A stretch of DNA of 64,000 bases from Acanthopleura granulata (Eukaryota > Mollusca > Polyplacophora > Chitonida > Chitonidae), in NCBI GenBank assembly GCA_016165875.1, contig JABBOT010000039.1:2673636-2737635 (forward strand), in the 5' to 3' direction. Within the stretch, counting starts at the first letter, position 1, and each line of letters begins with the position of its first letter. Position numbers and translations under genes: made by a program. Shown in pieces: positions 1-11,200 of this stretch. Below the pieces are notes generated by a model. The model ran no database searches. It saw nothing but the letters and a program-made list of their open reading frames with translations, and was not told the origin of the DNA.

Positions 1-937
1 CGCTCAAGTCCCTGTGCAGTCTTATACTCTGCATGCGTACAGCTGTGTATTCTAGATATGTACTACGTGACATCCTGTCTGATATGAGGACTTCCAGTCT
101 CTAATAACATATACTTGAAGCACTTTCAGTTACTCACTTGTGAAAAATTCAGTGCTTGTATTCACGTTATAACATTATTATGATGTAGGTAAATAAGATG
201 CGGTAAAAAATGAAACCAAAAAAGTGCAGTTATAGTGTTATTGGTATCATTACTTTATGTGTGTTATAAATGTTTTATATTTTGCAAATGATTTTAATGG
301 TCGATATTTGGTAAACTTTTATTGCTACTGTGGGCGAATCTTATATTTGAGTGTAGTAAAATTGATAAAGGTACAATTGTGGATTAATTGTTTGTCTTCG
401 CCTGTATATAGATATAAATATAAATATGAAATGAATTTTAAAAATATATAAATCACATTTTATATTATTTTGGTATAGAAGCACACTAATCGCATGTGTA
501 CAAAATCACCAGAGTGAAAATCAGATGAATGCTTATTTAAGTTGTTTGCATATATTTGTCAACGTACTACTCGGTGTACTGGCATTATACTACTCGAATG
601 AAATCCGACTTTTTCATCATTAAACATAGACAAATGTCACTTAAAAGAAAAGGCAACAGGAAATTTAACCTTACTGACTTCGGAAGAGGCAGCTGTAGCC
701 ATTTTTGTGTGACTTGCTTGTTATAACTTTACAGATCTTTTAATCTGGAATTCTTACGACATAACAGTTGCCCGTTAACACTAAGTATGCAGATGTATTG
801 TCAAAATTCTTTGTTTCCTTCGGATTAGGTTAGCTTTTAGTGCCTATGTGGTCATTTTACGCTACCGTTTCCATTCCTGAATATTTTCATGCTCAGAAAT
901 CTAACCAAAACTGATGTGTGCACATTCTCAATTGCAG

Positions 938-1143
938 GGCAAGAAATCGTTCTAGAGCAGATGCTAGAGAACATATAGGACTAGACACACAAGGGAAACG
1001 TTCTAACGTCACAGCACACGTTTACGAAAATGTCGCTGATCAACAAAGGCGTACCACAGAAAGGCAATGGTCAGCAGAATGGCAGTGACTATCATGGAGT
1101 AAAATTGCACAGTTTGAAAGCAGCTGTTGACAATCACATATAA
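938..1143 (+). pseudogene. Receptor-tail exon copy 1, deleted and frameshifted
   Basis: The acceptor (AG at 936-937) and first codons are as in intact copies, including the first tyrosine motif (YENV). A 515-bp internal deletion then joins the region after 'gatcaacaa' to 'aggcgtaccacag'. The deletion is not a multiple of three, so reading shifts and stops at TGA 1086-1088. The ancestral TAA at 1141-1143 is out of frame. The product would keep only one of twelve tyrosines. Probably a non-functional tail or a decoy tail; function is not shown. Confidence 0.85.
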
Positions 1144-1270
1144 TCGGCTATAAAACATGGGAACAGTGAAGAAGTGTCAAATATTCTATCGACACTCTGG
1201 TGTTGAAAATAATGAGGTTAGTAAATTTTGACTGCTTTAGTACTTATAGATGTATTCCTTGTTGTGGAAA

Positions 1271-1290
1271 GCCAGTCAGAGATGACTGGC
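1271..1290 (+). other. Perfect 8-bp hairpin with GAGA loop in the exon 3' region
   Basis: The arms GCCAGTCA and TGACTGGC pair fully around GAGA, a GNRA-type tetraloop if transcribed. It lies 128 bp after the tail-exon stop. Copies start at 5403, 10043, 14347, 19002, 23655, 28293, 32918, 37564, 42274, 46924 and 51574. U4 changes one pair to a G-U wobble, U3 alters the loop to TAGA, and U12 loses only the terminal pair. Confidence 0.6.
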
Positions 1291-1803
1291 GCCATGTGTA
1301 ACATATACATATTGTGTTGTGTGGCAAACATTATGTTCTGTTACAGGACTGATTATACGTATCGGGTTGTCTCGAAATATTATTGGTTTAAACATATTTT
1401 ACTCAGATATGGAACAAAGTTAATCGTTACAGGCTTATATTATGCATCCGTTTTCATATAGAGAGTAACATAGGGCGATGCTGGTTAAAATGATTCGAGA
1501 TAGCGAGCTAGGAATGATACCAAACAGAAGAATACCAGTGTGACAGACACGAAAACTGAAAGGCGTTGGTTCAAAGATACAAAGACATTGTACACAGTGT
1601 AAAGATACCACTATGGCAGAGGAAAAATGATAAACAAATGGCTTGTACAAGTCTCAGAGAGCGATATTCTTTACTCAAGATCAAACGTGAAGACGCTTGA
1701 ATAACTTCAATACATATATTTGAAGAATATAAACAAACAGTGCGACTTACAATATTATACAAAAACAATACATAAAATTACAAAATATATAGTTTCTAAA
1801 ACA

Positions 1804-1995
1804 TTACAGTTCAAATCCTGGTGGATTATCCTCCAAAGGCGAATCAAGCCACGTAAATTGAATTTCACAGTTCATGTGAACTCTTGAATCGGAGGATGAC
1901 AATGGCCCTCAAGTGATGAACGGTATAGTGGGTACCGCACGCCGACGATGGTTTATACCCCCCGGCCCGTCAAGGTACACTTCCCAGGGGGGACT
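1804..1995 (-). pseudogene. Coding-like relic, unidentified
   Basis: On the minus strand 63 codons read through with a single TGA before a TAA at 1806-1804. The composition is protein-like and unlike the AT-rich surroundings: short stretches read PPWEVYLDGPGG, CEIQFTW and PPGFEL at the C-terminus. The TGA lies about 28 codons from the start of the open stretch. The same relic, with the same stop, is present in all units except the internally deleted U12, which keeps only its last part. Weak coding-like sequence continues further upstream in other frames to about 2165. I do not recognise the family; a viral capsid or other integrated viral gene is conceivable but not supported. Confidence 0.4.
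1957..1992. other. C6/G6 inverted repeat
   Basis: A run of six C and a run of six G flank about 22 bases and can form a short stem. This is the most GC-rich point of the unit and overlaps the coding relic, so it may simply be part of that old gene. It is preserved in other units except U12. Confidence 0.35.
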
Positions 1996-2722
1996 GTTAG
2001 ACTATAGCGTCGGTACTGCTCAGCTGGCGATGTATGTTTCAATTTTCCGACTTAAAGTCACTTCCTCTGTAAACTTTGGATGACAAATAGGTAATGGCGC
2101 CAAAGAGACATGAGCGATGCAACCTCCAAAATAACGTGTTTAGAAAAATAGCAAGTGGCGAAACACAAGCTCACAAAATTCGACAAACAGAAAAATGCAG
2201 TACAAAATGACGAATGTCCAATGGCGTGAAAGGCGAGTTCCAATAAATATCGAAATCCTCACGTGCACTTAAAAAAATATGACTGCGAAACTTTCTAACT
2301 TCGCTGCTCATATTTATAGACTAACGTAAAGAAAATTCTGGGTGGTTTGATCGAAAACATGTTCATAACATGGGTCCATCTTTTCAGAATGTACGCTCTA
2401 TGTAAAATGACTCTAAATTTATGAAAACAAAAGCCCCGAGAAGGCGGGACTGAATTCAAGTACAGGCTGTAACGTGTACAGCTGTCAAAATCTAGGCCAG
2501 ACACTGACCCAGTTAGCGCATAAACAGATAAAACAAATATAGTACTATATTTTAAGGACAGGGCGTATTTTTGAAATGTGTTTTGTATCACAATATTTTT
2601 CTTCAATGTGTACCCATTGTTTAACCACGCGCATTGGCGCATTTGTCGATTTGTTGTGTAAACTGAAAACGTTGAAGAATGTGGGTATTGCACAAAGTAT
2701 GTACATGTATTTATTTCTTTAC

Positions 2723-2905
2723 TGAATTGGTGTTTCACGTCATACTCGACGGGTGTTACATCAATGTCGGTCTCCACGCCTAGATTCAAGAATATTTCAC
2801 ATATACGACGGCGGTCAGCGTGGTGGAAGGAAAGCGAAAATAGCCCAGGGGAAATTCACGACCATCCATAGATTGCTAGCATATCTTCCCAAGTAGGGCC
2901 CGATT
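2723..2905 (-). mobile_element. SINE copy a, tail and core only
   Basis: Partial tRNA-derived SINE on the minus strand; the tRNA head is missing. The core ('acgacggcggtcagc', 'ggtggaaggaaagcg', 'ttcacgaccatcc') matches SINE b beside it. About 37 extra bases (with 'acatcaatgtcgg') interrupt the tail part. Its reverse reading creates a minus-strand open frame of 106-164 codons that is not a gene. Confidence 0.75.
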
Positions 2906-2907
2906 TC

Positions 2908-3174
2908 ATTTCTTTATCTGATTGGTGTTTTACGCCTTACTGGAGAATATTTCACTTATACAACGGCGGTCAGCATTATGATGGGAGGAAACCGGGCAGA
3001 GCCCTGGAGAAACCCACAAGCCTCCACAGGTTGCTGGCAGACCTTTCCCACGTACAGCCAGATAGGAAACCAGTATCAGCCCGAGTTCAATTCAGAGGGA
3101 TTTCATCGGCTGGAGGCTCGTGGGTCATTTCTATGGGCGAGTATGCTAACCATTTGGCGATGGCGGCCCCCTAC
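2908..3174 (-). mobile_element. SINE copy b, near full length
   Basis: tRNA-derived SINE in minus orientation. The head at 3174 reads GGGGCCGCCATCGCCAAATGG and so on in reverse, resembling a tRNA 5' end with A-box-like TCGCCAAATGG. A B-box-like block 'gaactcg' follows near 3090. Then come a conserved core and the tail 'ttctttatctgattggtgttttacg' near 2910. The family is one I associate with molluscs; the exact name is not determined. Present in every unit. Confidence 0.75.
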
Positions 3175-3462
3175 CACAAAGAACAATAAAATATTTTTTG
3201 TTTCCTTTTATTTTTTCATTTTTGTCATCACCTCACTAATGTATATATACATATATTACAATGTTATTTATAAGTGTTCGATACCAGATATTTTGTGTTT
3301 TTCTTATTCTTAATTATTTCTCAAGTCTGATATTTTAGACATGAATGCAACAGGAAGTAAACCGTACTCAACCATTATTTAGAAGTACCAGTATGAATGT
3401 GGGCTATGTTGTCTTTCGGAACGTGTTTTGTTTTGTTAAGTAATCGCTAAGTAAGCACAGTT

Positions 3463-3672
3463 TGCGTTTTTGTGGTGGAAGGAAAGCGGAAATAGTGCGG
3501 GAGAATCCCACAACCATCCACAAGCTGCTGGCAGATCTCCCACTTAGGGGGCAGGAAGGCAGCGTATGTTGGACTTGAATTCAGAGCGACCTCAATGGTT
3601 AGAGGCTACTGGGTCATTGTTCTGGCATAGTACTCTAAGCATTAGACCATGGAGGCCCGGCGGACGAAGAAC
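3463..3672 (-). mobile_element. SINE copy c, head and core only
   Basis: Same SINE family as copy b, here lacking its 3' tail. It contains the head ('ccatggaggcccggc' read in reverse) and the core 'gtggtggaaggaaagcgg'. Open frames such as the one starting 'MLDLNSERP' in plus orientation arise from this SINE and are not genes. Confidence 0.75.
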
Positions 3673-3693
3673 ATGCAATTCTGTGTTTTTCTT

Positions 3694-3717
3694 TGTGTGT
3701 GTGTGTGTGTGTGTGTT
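3694..3717. repeat. (TG)n microsatellite
   Basis: Twelve TG repeats next to SINE c. Expanded to about 36 bp in U2 (7826-7861), shorter in U3, and replaced by a TG/T-run mixture from U4 onward. Confidence 0.9.
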
Positions 3718-4132
3718 TCATTTGCCATCACCTTACTTATATATATACATGCATTGTAGTTGTATTTGTGAATGTTTGGTACCAAATATTTTGTATCATT
3801 AATCTATATTATTGCTGGAGTCTGACATTTTAAATACATATGTAACTGTTAGTACACGGTAGTGAACATGTATTCCACTATACCCGTATGAATCTGGGCT
3901 ATCGCATTTAACAGGTAGTCTTTAGGAGTGTATTTTTCAGTAATTCATATGTAAATGTTTGGAAACTCTCTTGCTGTAGTGGTGTACTTCAACTACTGGT
4001 CGTGTATTCAACTTGTGTGCTGTCGAGGTATAATCTGAATTGGTACTGTAGTTGCATACTCCAGCCATACTCTAGTTTTGTAGAGTGCTTTTGTACCACA
4101 GTTGTATACTCAACTTTCATAACCAGACCTCT

Positions 4133-7100
4133 CGCTCAAGTCCCTGTGCAGTCTTATACTCTGCATGCGTACAGCTGTGTATTCTAGATATGTACTACGT
4201 GACATCCTGTCTGATATGAGGACTTCCAGTCTCTAATAACATATACTTGAAGCACTTTCAGTTACTCACTTGTGAAAAATTCAGTGCTTGTATTCACGTT
4301 ATAACATTATTATGATGTAGGTAAATAAGATGCGGTAAAAAATGAAACCAAAAAAGTGCAGTTATAGTGTTATTGGTATCATTACTTTATGTGTGTTATA
4401 AATGTTTTATATTTTACAAATGATTTTAATGGTCGATATTTGGTAAACTTTTATTGCTACTGTGGGCGAATCTTATATTTGAGTGTAGTAAAATTGATAA
4501 AGGTACAATTGTGGATTAATTGTTTGTCTTCGCCTGTATATAGATATAAATATAAATATGAAATGAATTTTAAAAATATATAAATCACATTTTATATTAT
4601 TTTGGTATAGAAGCACACTAATCGCATGTGTACAAAATCACCAGAGTGAAAATCAGATGAATGCTTATTTAAGTTGTTTGCATATATTTGTCAACGTACT
4701 ACTCGGTGTACTGGCAATATACTACTCGAATGAAATCAGACTTTTTCATCATTAAACATAGACAAATGTCACTTAAAAGAAAAGGCAACAGGTAATTTAA
4801 CCTTACTGACTTCGGAAGAGGCAGCTGTAGCCATTTTTGTGTGACTTGCTTGTTATAACTTTACAGATCTTTTAATCTGGAATTCTTACGACATAACAGT
4901 TGCCCGTTAACACTAAGTATGCAGATGTATTGTCAAAATTCTTTGTTTCCTTCGGATTAGGTTAGCTTTTAGTGCCTATGTGGTCATTTTACGCTACCGT
5001 TTCCATTCCTGAATATTTTCATGCTCAGAAATCTAACCAAAACTGATGTGTGCACATTCTCAATTGCAGGGCAAGAAATCGTTCTAGAGCAGATGCTAGA
5101 GAACATATAGGACTAGACACACAAGGGAAACGTTCTAACGTCACAGCACACGTTTACGAAAATGTCGCTGATCAACAAAGGCGTACCACAGAAAGGCAAT
5201 GGTCAGCAGAATGGCAGTGACTATCATGGAGTAAAATTGCACAGTTTGAAAGCAGCTGTTGACAATCACATATAATCGGCTATAAAACATGGGAACAGTG
5301 AAGAAATGTCAAATATTCTATCGACACTCTGGTGTTGAAAATAATGAGGTTAGTAAATTTTGACTGCTTTAGTACTTATAGATGTATTCCTTGTTGTGGA
5401 AAGCCAGTCAGAGATGACTGGCGCCATGTGTAACATATACATATTGTGTTGTGTGGCAAACATTATGTTCTGTTACAGGACTGATTATACGTATCGGGTT
5501 GTCTCGAAATATTATTGGTTTAAACATATTTTACTCAGATATGGAACAAAGTTAATCGTTACAGGCTTATATTATGCATCCGTTTTCATATAGAGAGTAA
5601 CATAGGGCGATGCTGGTTAAAATGATTCGAGATAGCGAGCTAGGAATGATACCAAACAGAAGAATACCAGTGTGACAGACACGAAAACTGAAAGGCGTTG
5701 GTTCAAAGATACAAAGACATTGTACACAGTGTAAAGATACCACTATGGCAGAGGAAAAATGATAAACAAATGGCTTGTACAAGTCTCAGAGAGCGATATT
5801 CTTTACTCAAGATCAAACGTGAAGACGCTTGAATAACTTCAATACATATATTTGAAGAATATAAACAAACAGTGCGACTTACAATATTATACAAAAACAA
5901 TACATAAAATTACAAAATATATAGTTTCTAAAAGATTACAGTTCAAATCCTGGTGGATTATCCTCCAAAGGCGAATCAAGCCACGTAAATTGAATTTCAC
6001 AGTTCATGTGAACTCTTGAATCGGAGGATGACAATGGCCCTCAAGTGATGAACGGTATAGTGGGTACCGCACGCCGACGATGGTTTATACCCCCCGGCCC
6101 GTCAAGGTACACTTCCCAGGGGGGACTGTTAGACTATAGCGTCGGTACTGCTCAGCTGGCGATGTATGTTTCAATTTTCCGACTTAAAGTCACTTCCTCT
6201 GTAAACTTTGGATGACAAATAGGTAATGGCGCCAAAGAGACATGAGCGATGCAACCTCCAAAATAACGTGTTTAGAAAAATAGCAAGTGGCGAAACACAA
6301 GCTCACAAAATTCGACAAACAGAAAAATGCAGTACAAAATGACGAATGTCCAATGGCGTGAAAGGCGAGTTCCAATAAATATCGAAATCCTCACGTGCAC
6401 TTAAAAAAATATGACTGCCAAACTTTCTAACTTCGCTGCTCATATTTATAGACTAACGTAAAGAAAATTCTGGGTGGTTTGATCGAAAACATGTTCATAA
6501 CATGGGTCCATCTTTTCAGAATGTACGCTCTATGTAAAATGACTCTAAATTTATGAAAACAAAAGCCCCGAGAAGGCGGGACTGAATTCAAGTACAGGCT
6601 GTAACGTGTACAGCTGTCAAAATCTAGGCCAGACACTGACCCAGTTAGCGCATAAACAGATAAAACAAATATAGTACTATATTTTAAGGACAGGGCGTAT
6701 TTTTGAAATGTGTTTTGTATCACAATATTTTTCTTCAATGTGTACCCATTGTTTAACCACGCGCATTGGCGCATTTGTCGATTTGTTGTGTAAACTGAAA
6801 ACGTTGAAGAATGTGGGTATTGCACAAAGTATGTACATGTATTTATTTCTTTACTGAATTGGTGTTTGACGTCATACTCGACGGGTGTTACATCAATGTC
6901 GGTCTCCACGCCTAGATTCAAGAATATTTCACATATACGACGGCGGTCAGCGTGGTGGAAGGAAAGCGAAAATAGCCCAGGGAAAATTCACGACCATCCA
7001 TAGATTGCTAGCATATCTTCCCAAGTAGGGCCCGATTTCATTTCTTTATCTGATTGGTGTTTTACGCCTTACTGGAGAATATTTCACTTATACAACGGCG

Positions 7101-7823
7101 GTCAGCATTATGATGGGAGGAAACCGGGCAGAGCCCTGGAGAAACCCACAAGCCTCCACAGGTTGCTGGCAGACCTTTCCCACGTACAGCCAGATAGGAA
7201 ACCAGTATCAGCCCGAGTTCAATTCAGAGGGATTTCATCGGCTGGAGGCTCGTGGGTCATTTCTATGGGCGAGTATGCTAACCATTTGGCGATGGCGGCC
7301 CCCTACCACAAAGAACAATAAAATATTTTTTGTTTGCTTTTATTTTTTCATTTTTGTCATCACCTCACTAATGTATATATACATATATTACAATGTTATT
7401 TATAAGTGTTCGATACCAGATATTTTGTGTTTTTCTTATTCTTAATTATTTCTCAAGTCTGATATTTTAGACATGAATGCAACAGGAAGTAAACCGTACT
7501 CAACCATTATTTAGAAGTACCAGTATGAATGTGGGCTATGTTGTCTTTCGGAACGTGTTTTGTTTTGTTAAGTAATCGCTAAGTAAGCACAGTTTGCGTT
7601 TTTGTGGTGGAAGGAAAGCGGAAATAGTGCGGGAGAATCCCACAACCATCCACAAGCTGCTGGCAGATCTCCCACTTAGGGGGCAGGAAGGCAGCGTATG
7701 TTGGACTTGAATTCAGAGCGACCTCAATGGTTAGAGGCTACTGGGTCATTGTTCTGGCATAGTACTCTAAGCATTAGACCATGGAGGCCCGGCGGACGAA
7801 GAACATGCAATTCTGTGTTTTTC

Positions 7824-7862
<39 letters not shown>

Positions 7863-8276
7863 CATTTGCCATCACCTTACTTATATATATACATGCATTG
7901 TAGTTGTATTTGTGAATGTTTGGTACCAAATATTTTGTATCATTAATCTATATTATTGCTGGAGTCTGACATTTTAAATACATATGTAACTGTTAGTACA
8001 CGGTAGTGAACATGTATTCCACTATACCCGTATGAATCTGGGCTATCGCATTTAACAGGTAGTCTTTAGGAGTGTATTTTTCAGTAATTCATATGTAAAT
8101 GTTTGGAAACTCTCTTGCTGTAGTGGTGTACTTCAACTACTGGTCGTGTATTCAACTTGTGTGCTGTCGAGGTATAATCTGAATTGGTACTGTAGTTGCA
8201 TACTCCAGCCATACTCTAGTTTTGTAGAGTGCTTTTGTACCACAGTTGTATACTCAACTTTCATAACCAGACCTCT
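4133..8276 (+). repeat. Tandem array unit U2
   Basis: Unit of 4144 bp, the closest relative of U1, sharing its exon deletion. The SINE nest is at about 6855-7806. The length difference from U1 is explained by the TG microsatellite at 7826-7861, which is 12 bp longer than in U1. Confidence 0.95.
5070..5275 (+). pseudogene. Receptor-tail exon copy 2, deleted and frameshifted
   Basis: Same 515-bp deletion and same junction as copy 1. The shifted frame stops at TGA 5218-5220, and the ancestral TAA is at 5273-5275. The identical junction shows that U1 and U2 descend from one deleted unit that was then duplicated. Confidence 0.85.
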
Positions 8277-11200
8277 CGCTCAAGTCCCTGTGCAGTCTTA
8301 TACTGTGCATGCGTACAGCTGTGTATTCTAGATATGTACTACGTGACATCCTGTCTGATATGAGGACTTCCAGTCTCTAATAACATATACTTGAAGCACT
8401 TTCAGTTACTCACTTGTGAAAAATTCAGTGCTTGTATTCACGTTATAACATTATTATGATGTAGGTAAATAAGATGCGGTAAAAAATGAAACCAAAAAAG
8501 TGCAGTTATAGTGTTATTGGTATCATTACTTTATGTGTGTTATAAATGTTTTATATTTTGCAAATGATTTTAATGGTCGATATTTGGTAAACTTTTATTG
8601 CTACTGTGGGCGAATCTTATATTTGAGTGTAGTAAAATTGATAAAGGTACAATTGTGGATTAATTGTTTGTCTTCGCCTGTATATAGATATAAATATAAA
8701 TATGAAATGAATTTTAAAAATATATAAATCACATTTTATATTATTTTGGTATAGAAGCACACTAATCGCATGTGTACAAAATCACCAGAGTGAAAATCAG
8801 ATGAATGCTTATTTAAGTTGTTTGCATATATTTGTCAACGTACTACTCGGTGTACTGGCATTATACTACTCGAATGAAATCAGACTTTTTCATCATTAAA
8901 CATAGACAAATGTCACTTAAAAGAAAAGGCAACAGGAAATTTAACCTTACTGACTTCGGAAGAGGCAGCTGTAGCCATTTTTGTGTGACTTGCTTGTTAT
9001 AACTTTACAGATCTTTTAATCTGGAATTCTTACGACATAACAGTTGCCCGTTAACACTAAGTATGTAGATGTATTGTCAAAATTCTTTGTTTCCTTCGGA
9101 TTAGGTTAGCTTTTAGTGCCTATGTGGTCATTTTACGCTACCGTTTCCATTCCTGAATATTTTCATGCTCAGAAATCTAACCAAAACTGATGTGTGCACA
9201 TTCTCAATTGCAGGGCAAGAAATCGTTCTAGAGCAGATGCTAGAGAACATATAGGACTAGACACACAAGGGAAACGTTCTAACGTCACAGCACACGTTTA
9301 CGAAAATGTCGCTGATCAACAACGCCGAGTCAACAATCCAACGTACCCAGCGTCCTCAGTACTACCGGATGTGTTAAGTGCCACCTCACACCTCCCGTTC
9401 AGCACGGCCGACGGCTACGAGGAGGTTGACTTGCCACCGCAGGCAGAACAGGAAAATGATCCGGACACTTTGTATAGCTTGGCCGGGAATATTGAGGGAC
9501 GGAAACCTAGAGGAAGTAGTAAATACAAGAATCTTTATTCGAATAACAAGATTGCAGATAATAAAAGAAAACTGACATTTCAGACACTTTCCCGAGCGAT
9601 TCCACATACAACGTTTTATCCAAACCCCACCTGAAACCTTCCGCTGCTGCTGACAACACCCCAGACAATTACAACACTCTTTATGATATGAACTTAAAAC
9701 CGACCAATGAACGTCCAAGTGTCCTTCAGCCCGGACAGATAGGACACGGAAGTCCACATTTGAAGCGTGACGTCGAATACGATACAACATATAGTGCTGC
9801 GAGACGAGGTGAAGACAAAGGCGTACCACAGAAAGGCAATGGTCAGCAGAATGGCAGTGACTATCATGAAGTAAAATTGCACAGTTTGAAAGCAGCTGTT
9901 GACAATCACATATAATCGGGTATAAAACATGGGAACAGTGAAGAAGTGTCAAATATTCTATCGACACTCTGGTGTTGAAAATAATGACGTTAGTAAATTT
10001 TGACTGCTTTAGTACTTATAGATGTATTCCTTGTTGTGGAAAGCCAGTCATAGATGACTGGCGCCATGTGTAACATATACATATTGTGTTGTGTGGCGAA
10101 CATCATGTTCTGTTACAGGACTGATCATACGTATCGGGTTGTCTGGAAATATTATTGGTTTAAACATATTTTACTTAGATATGGAACAAAGTTGATCGTC
10201 ACAGGCTTATATTATTCATCCGTTTTCATATAGGAGTAACATAGGGCGATGCTGGTTAAAATGATTCGAGATAGCGAGCTAGGAATGATACCAAACAGAA
10301 GAATACCAGTGTGACAGACACGAAAACTGAAAGGCGTTGGTTCAAAGATACAAAGACATTGTACACAGTGTAAAGATACCACTATGGCAGAGGAAAAATG
10401 ATAAACAAATGGCTTGTACAAGTCTCAGAGAGCGATATTCTTTACTCAAGATCAAACGTGAAGACGCTTGAATAACTTCAATACATATATTTGAAGAATA
10501 TAAACAAACAGTGCGACTTACAATATTATACAAAAACAATACATAAAATTACAAAATATATAGTTTCTAAAAGATTACAGTTCAAATCCTGGTGGATTAT
10601 CCTCCAAAGGCGAATCAAGCCACGTAAATTGAATTTCACAGTTCATGTGAACTCTTGAATCGGAGGATGACAATGGCCCTCAAGTGATGAACGGTATAGT
10701 GGGTACCGCACGCCGACGATGGTTTATACCCCCCGGCCCGTCAAGGTACACTTCCCAGGGGGGACTGTTAGACTATAGCGTCGGTACTGCTCAGCTGGCG
10801 ATGTATGTTTCAATTTTCCGACTTAAAGTCACTTCCTCTGTAAACTTTGGATGACAAATAGGTAATGGCGCCAAAGAGACATGAGCGATGCAACCTCCAA
10901 AATAACGTGTTTAGAAAAATAGCAAGTGGCGAAACACAAGCTCACAAAATTCGACAAACAGAAAAATGGAGTACAAAATGACGAATGTCCAATGGCGTGA
11001 AAGGCGAGTTCCAATAAATATCGAAATCCTCACGTGCACTTAAATAAATATGACTGCCAAACTTTCTAACTTCGCTGCTCATATTTATAGACTAACGTAA
11101 AGAAAATTCTGGGTGGTTTGATCGAAAACATGTTCATAACATGGGTCCATCTTTTCAGAATGTACGCTCTATGTAAAGTGATTCTAAATTTATGAAAACA

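Larger units (their letters stand above)
1..4132 (+). repeat. Tandem array unit U1 (reference phase)
   Basis: First of twelve head-to-tail units; it is nearly identical to U2. The unit start is set to base 1 only for convenience. Order within the unit: tail exon (here deleted inside) at 938-1143, hairpin 1271-1290, minus-strand coding relic 1804-1995, SINE nest 2723-3674, TG microsatellite 3694-3717, then AT-rich DNA to the end. Apart from these I see only AT-rich sequence with short random open frames. Confidence 0.95.

Noticed and set aside
257..451. Open frame of 64 codons before the tail exon, present in nearly every unit
   Set aside because: I considered it as a transmembrane exon. It has no splice sites at its ends, is AT-driven (Tyr, Asn, Lys, Ile) and has no clean hydrophobic span of 20 residues.
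1804..1995. Naming the minus-strand relic as a parvovirus-type capsid remnant
   Set aside because: A few residues gave that impression but I could not align it reliably to any capsid family, so it is left unidentified.
2295..2789. Minus-strand open frame of 164 codons repeated in several units (106 codons in others)
   Set aside because: Its upstream part is the reverse reading of a SINE tail, its length changes between units through simple substitutions, and the amino-acid composition follows AT-rich DNA.
2978..3313. Plus-strand open frame starting MMGGNRAEPW in each unit
   Set aside because: It lies on SINE copy b and its AT-rich flank; the protein-like look comes from the SINE core, which is found in many unrelated places.
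4002..4187. Open frame of 61 codons at the unit boundary (MYSTCVLSRYN...)
   Set aside because: It comes from an old degenerate short repeat of the 'gttgtatactcaac' type, with no splice signals and no codon-position pattern between copies.
9386..9967. Long minus-strand frames opposite the tail exon (159-193 codons in several units)
   Set aside because: They are shadows of the tail exon: they change length with it, lack their own start context, and the plus-strand frame explains the conservation.
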